A stretch of DNA of 64,000 bases from Euglena gracilis (lineage: Eukaryota > Euglenida > Euglenophyceae > Euglenales): NCBI GenBank assembly GCA_039621445.1, contig CP154954.1:47657847-47721846 (forward strand), written 5' to 3'. The translations under genes and the position numbers were made by a program. Positions within the stretch are counted from its first letter, which is position 1. Each line of letters opens with the position of its first letter. Below the pieces are notes generated by a model. That model searched no databases. It had not been told where the DNA came from and saw only the letters and a program-made list of their open reading frames with translations. Of the stretch, positions 60,655 to 64,000 are shown piece by piece.

Positions 60655-61245
60655 CAACCCCTCGACTTTTGTGGGTGGGAACTCAACCCCAAGCCCCAAA
60701 GCCTATGTGAGTCCATGGGCTGTGGTGATGGTGTGTGCACACTAGCACGGCCCTGCCCCACGCAGCAGCACCCCAGCCAGGGCTTTGGGCAAAACTGAGG
60801 CCACTTGTGTGAAAGCAAAATGTTTCTATTTGTGAGCAAGGGGGCGAGGTGGTCAATCCTGGGGTGGGTGGCGTTTGGTCCCAGCTTTGGACAACGCATG
60901 CTGAACCCCTGTCAACGCTGGCTGTGGAGGCAGTGACTTGGTCAAGGTGACCAAATTGGGCTAAAATGGTGAAAAATGGCTCAAGTCAGCCAAAGCCCAC
61001 CCACCTCAGTATTGACGACCTCGCCTCCTTGACTGGGCAGCGGCTTGAGTGGAAAGCAAAGAAGGACACAAATGGAAACATTTTGCTCTCACACAAGTGG
61101 CCTCAGATGTGTCCAAAGCCGTGTGGCAGAGCTGGCTGGGATGCTGCTGCGTGGGGCATGGCCGTGCAAGTGTGCACACACCATCACCACAGCCCATGGG
61201 CAAACATAGGCTTTGGGGCTTGGGGTTGAGTGTCCGCGCACAAAA
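60655..61245. repeat. Large imperfect inverted repeat, ~220-bp arms
   Basis: Arm 60655-60885 reversed matches arm 61000-61245: aaacattttgct-tcacacaag, ggctggg(g/a)tgctgctgcg, gtgtgcacacaccatcacca and aggctttggggcttgggg. The right arm has about 40 extra bases (61020-61060). The spacer is about 115 bases. ORFs in both arms read related peptides (NILLSHKWPQ) simply because of the repeat. Confidence 0.85.
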
Positions 61246-61424
61246 CTCGTTTGGCACATTTATTTCGTTTTACATAGATTTTCATGGTATTAGTTGAACA
61301 CAGGTTCCACACTTTTTTTTGCCTGCACCCATTACCTCATCTATTGTCATTTATCTTTGTTTTATTACTGCACCCGGCGACCGAATTTTTCTCGTTTCAC
61401 ACCATGTGGTTTTGCACTTCCGGC

Positions 61425-61545
61425 CATTTTTTTTGCCCTTTATCTCAAAAATGTTTGCACTTTATCTCAAAACTGTTTGCACCTTTTCCCAAGAATATTT
61501 GCTTCCGTTCCGAAAATTTTTGCACTTGGATAGGTCGTTTCGCAT
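61425..61545. repeat. TTTGCAC degenerate repeat, copy 3
   Basis: Four units of the kind ctcaaaaatgtttgcacttt and ccgaaaatttttgcacttgg about 28-32 bases apart. Confidence 0.55.
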
Positions 61546-61549
61546 TATC

Positions 61550-62130
61550 GCCCTTTGAAACTTCAACCGGAGTGGAGTGTCTCTTTTTCCATTGCGCAGT
61601 GTGAGGCTTTTTTATTGTGCAAAATAACACGACGGAGGGCAATTTTTTTGAGGGCTGGGCAAGAATCTTGACAGGTTGGGGCAAATGTTTTTGCCAGCCA
61701 TGGACAAACATTTCAGATGCCAGGTGTAGTTGTTTTTAGAGGAGAGGGAGGTTCAGGGTTTGATGTGTCATCAGCGGCTGGAAGAGGTTTCATTGCCAAT
61801 GGCCGGATTGTGGACCCATCTGAGCACTTCCTGTATTTATGGTTGCAAGTCGCTTAGAAGTATTTTACTTAAGTGTACACCCCCACCCAGACCCACACCC
61901 ACAGCACCCCCCCCTCCCCCCATATGGCCTTCATTCCAACTTCCCCCCTGGGCGTTGGGAAGGGGTGGTCGGATCCCACCTGCACAGCCTCTTAAATGAG
62001 ATCACACAAATTTTTTTTCTGAGTTGCATGCTGGAGATCACAAGAACAATCGCATTCCCCGCCACCTCCCCATACCCGCCCGCCCATCTATCCATTCACA
62101 CCCACACACGCACACGTTGGCCCACCTGCC
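61550..62130. other. Unassigned stretch
   Basis: Contains a cccacccacacgcacacg C/A-rich patch at 62085-62125. No gene recognised. Confidence 0.3.
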
Positions 62131-62139
62131 CGCCCACCC

Positions 62140-62433
62140 ATGCGTACCGCGTGCAACAACCCTGGGAGCCTGCTTGCGAGATTGTCGCCCGGAGGTGCTT
62201 TGGCCCCAGCATCCGGGGCCGTCATCAAATGCATGATGGCTCAGAAGAACCTCAAACCATCGAGCCGCCCCCCGGTGGCTAAGAGGCCCTTCGGGGACGT
62301 GTTGGGGACCTCGCTGCCGGTTTCGAAGGCGGCCCGGACCTCGCCCGCGTCTCTCAGGCACAGCCACATTTGGGGGAGAATGCAGTTGAGTGGCAAGGAA
62401 TCCTGCATCTCTGTCATATGCTCACTGTGTTAA
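62140..62433 (+). CDS. Possible exon, basic Pro/Ser-rich protein
   Basis: A 97-codon ORF whose inner Met (62230) opens MMAQKNLKPSSRPPVAKRPFGDVLGT, then LPVSKAARTSPASLR. The GC-rich third positions and basic Ser/Pro character suggest a disordered nuclear-protein N-terminus. KRPFGDVLG is reminiscent of the short RxxLGDI-type N-terminal motifs of cyclins, but that is weak. The antisense ORF 62367-62038 is equally long, so strand is uncertain. Confidence 0.25.
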   Translation: MRTACNNPGSLLARLSPGGALAPASGAVIKCMMAQKNLKPSSRPPVAKRPFGDVLGTSLPVSKAARTSPASLRHSHIWGRMQLSGKESCISVICSLC

Positions 62434-62434
62434 A

Positions 62435-63540
62435 CATTGTCCATTGGTTGGAACGGCCCCCTTGGATAATGACCACCCATTGATAATTGTTCACTGAGGA
62501 AACTTTCACCAGTTTGAGAACATATTGACCACCTGCCAAAAATTCTGGAGGTAAAAATGCAGAGACTGAAAAAAGAAGGTCCTGTTGCATTCATTGTATA
62601 CATTTTTGGGACACCATTTTTTTTCACAGATTTGGGCAATTTTGGGCCACTTTGAACCTGCAAGAGCAAGTGTATGGTCTTTCGCATCTTTTGTCATTCT
62701 GGGCCAATTAAGGGTCATTTTGGGGGCCATTTTGGTTCATTTCGGTCATGTGGGACCTTTTGATGGCATGCTGACCCAGTTTTGACTGTATTGACCGTTT
62801 TGGTCAAGGAAATGATTTTTTTTGTCTTCTCGACCCTCATGTTCTCGACCCCCATTTGTAATGACCTCCTCGTTGTTATAAATGAGGGGGTTGGGTCGGC
62901 CTGCAGGTATTGGTTTTCTTTTCCCACCGTTTGCTTTCTTGTTATGTCGATGCGGGTGGCTGACAGGCAAAAAAGAAACAGCTGGATTTTTTGCACCTTG
63001 CCTGCCTGCTCCCAGGGGAAGCATTGATGGGGTTTAACTGCAGCCACTAAACTGTGTCCTCCCTGTAACTGAGTCCACCAAATATCTCCAGGCAGATTGC
63101 TTCAGGAAAGGTTGAATAATCCTTGAGCATTTACAGTTGGGGGAAATTGCCGTGAAAATCTATGGCCAGGATCAGGATTTCTTTCCCAATAGCCAGCAGC
63201 AAGAAACTTTTGCTTCCGGTTGTGATTGCTGTGGAAGACGGTCATTTTTTGCGTGCTTCCAAGCAGCCAGCATTTTTTCAAGAGGTGGTGCTGAAAGACG
63301 AAATTCTTGAGATGTGAATGCCCATTTAGCCTTTCAACAAACCACACCTGCAACCCAGTGAGCTCCAGCCCAGGCATTATTATTCATTTAAAACTTTTTA
63401 ATTTGAAATTACTTCAAATTAAAAAATTTGAAATTTTTTAAAACAAAAAAAATTCAAAAATTTTTTATGGTTTCTAAAGGCGTTTCTTTATTTTTTTTAA
63501 GGGTTTTTGAGGCATTTTCAAATTTTTAATAATTTTTAAG
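62435..63540. other. Unassigned run-free 1.1-kb stretch
   Basis: No homopolymer tracts beyond 8-9 bases, no repeat family recognised and no clear exon. The minus ORF 63047-62715 is open but unremarkable. Confidence 0.3.
63380..63540. repeat. AT-rich flank shared with 2390-2500
   Basis: aaaaaatttgaaatttttt and ttttgaggcatttt words in reverse orientation to the 2.4-kb region. Confidence 0.4.
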
Positions 63541-63544
63541 GCGT

Positions 63545-63787
63545 CTATTTGTCATGGGTGGTCAAAGAGCCATCTGGACATCGATCCAACGTCGGTCCAG
63601 GTTGAAAATCAAACCCATTTTTTTGAGTTTTCGGTAGACACACAATGTTCCAGTGATGCCAGAAATCATTCCCCCCGGGGTTTAACTTGCTCTGCGGAGA
63701 TATGCGACTTCTTTTTTGATCAAAAGATTTGAAAAATTTTCCAACACCAATTTTTTTTTTAAGTTTTTCTAAGGCATTTTGGTTCAA
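63545..63787 (-). pseudogene. Orphan conserved peptide family, copy 2 (NDFWHHWNI motif)
   Basis: Minus strand, 80 codons. GKFFKSFDQK is followed by SPQSKLNPGG, NDFWHHWNIVCLPK and NGFDFQPGP, then a Thr/Asp-rich end and stop at 63545. It aligns with 2497-2739 over about 45 residues with indels of one to three residues. The flanks (63370-63540 and 63780-63840) share the aaggcgttttt-type AT-rich words of 2390-2480. Family unknown. Confidence 0.4.
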
Positions 63788-64000
63788 AAATTTTTAAGGT
63801 TTTTTGAAGTTTTTTTTTAAAGGTTTTTTAAGGTTCCTTAAGAAAATAATACCTGCTCCAGCCTTCCTGGCCCGGGCTACTCTGGGTCACTGGGTATTTA
63901 CGAGGAAAAAATTTGTTGATTGAATCCCAAAAATGATCCCAGCAGACCTTGTCCAAGAGGGCACTCATTTAATGCCCCCCCCCCCAACAAGACACCTTTT

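Noticed and set aside
62038-62367. 109-codon minus-strand Arg/Gly-rich ORF
   Set aside because: It is opposite a more protein-like plus frame and has no motif; strand remains undecided, so only the plus frame is listed at low confidence.
1-64000. rRNA, tRNA or organelle/bacterial gene clusters
   Set aside because: No stretch resembled rRNA or tRNA, and no operon-like gene order was seen.

Overview
The window reads as nuclear DNA from a repeat-dominated eukaryote, most likely a protist with a large genome. I cannot place the organism more precisely. The eukaryotic signs are: a short coding exon pair joined by a clean GT-AG intron (58.2-58.6 kb); an RNA-binding-domain exon bounded by good splice signals (48.24-48.38 kb); hAT and piggyBac-like DNA transposon remains; a tyrosine-recombinase retroelement carrying a cytosine-methyltransferase domain (39.3-43.3 kb); TTAGGG-like interstitial tracts; and no bacterial operon structure, ribosome-binding sites or long gene-dense ORFs. 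Runs of 8-25 G or C occur throughout. They create long stop-free shadows on both strands, so most long ORFs here are not genes. Methyltransferase-bearing retroelements are known from dinoflagellates and charophyte algae. A transhydrogenase fragment at 34.5-35.1 kb has intervening blocks with complementary ends, which recalls the nonconventional introns of euglenids. Neither clue settles the lineage.

Layout. 0-6.8 kb: mostly unassigned, A/T-rich and TTTGCAC-type repeats, with one copy of an orphan peptide family (NDFWHHWNI) whose sister copy lies at the far end of the window. 6.8-20 kb: inverted-terminal-repeat elements, G-tract MITEs, a six-copy 162-172 bp satellite, a foldback repeat followed by an orphan-domain ORF, a hAT MITE with an 8-bp target duplication, and a hAT N-terminal (BED finger) fragment. 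20-31 kb: nested MITEs, foldbacks with CCGGTTCGGGC cores, satellites and two more hAT MITEs. 31-39 kb: a transhydrogenase fragment, a hAT transposase C-terminus, a TTAA-flanked piggyBac-like element and telomere-like tracts. 39.3-43.3 kb: the most complete coding element, with methyltransferase, retropepsin, RNase H and tyrosine recombinase domains. 43-56 kb: foldbacks, a 32-bp tandem array, a second orphan-domain copy, and two RRM half-exons about 7 kb apart that may belong to one gene. 56-64 kb: the least repeat-laden part, with the terminal exons of a plus-strand gene, a large inverted repeat, and the inverted sister copy of the 2.5 kb family.

Most of the coding capacity is mobile-element derived and broken. 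Two features stand out as possibly undescribed: a chimeric retroelement in which retropepsin is fused in frame to RNase H with the reverse transcriptase missing, and a set of sequence-unrelated foldback repeats that share one architecture (long hairpin with a GC-rich core, a CCTGCCCTG-like block, then a small array).
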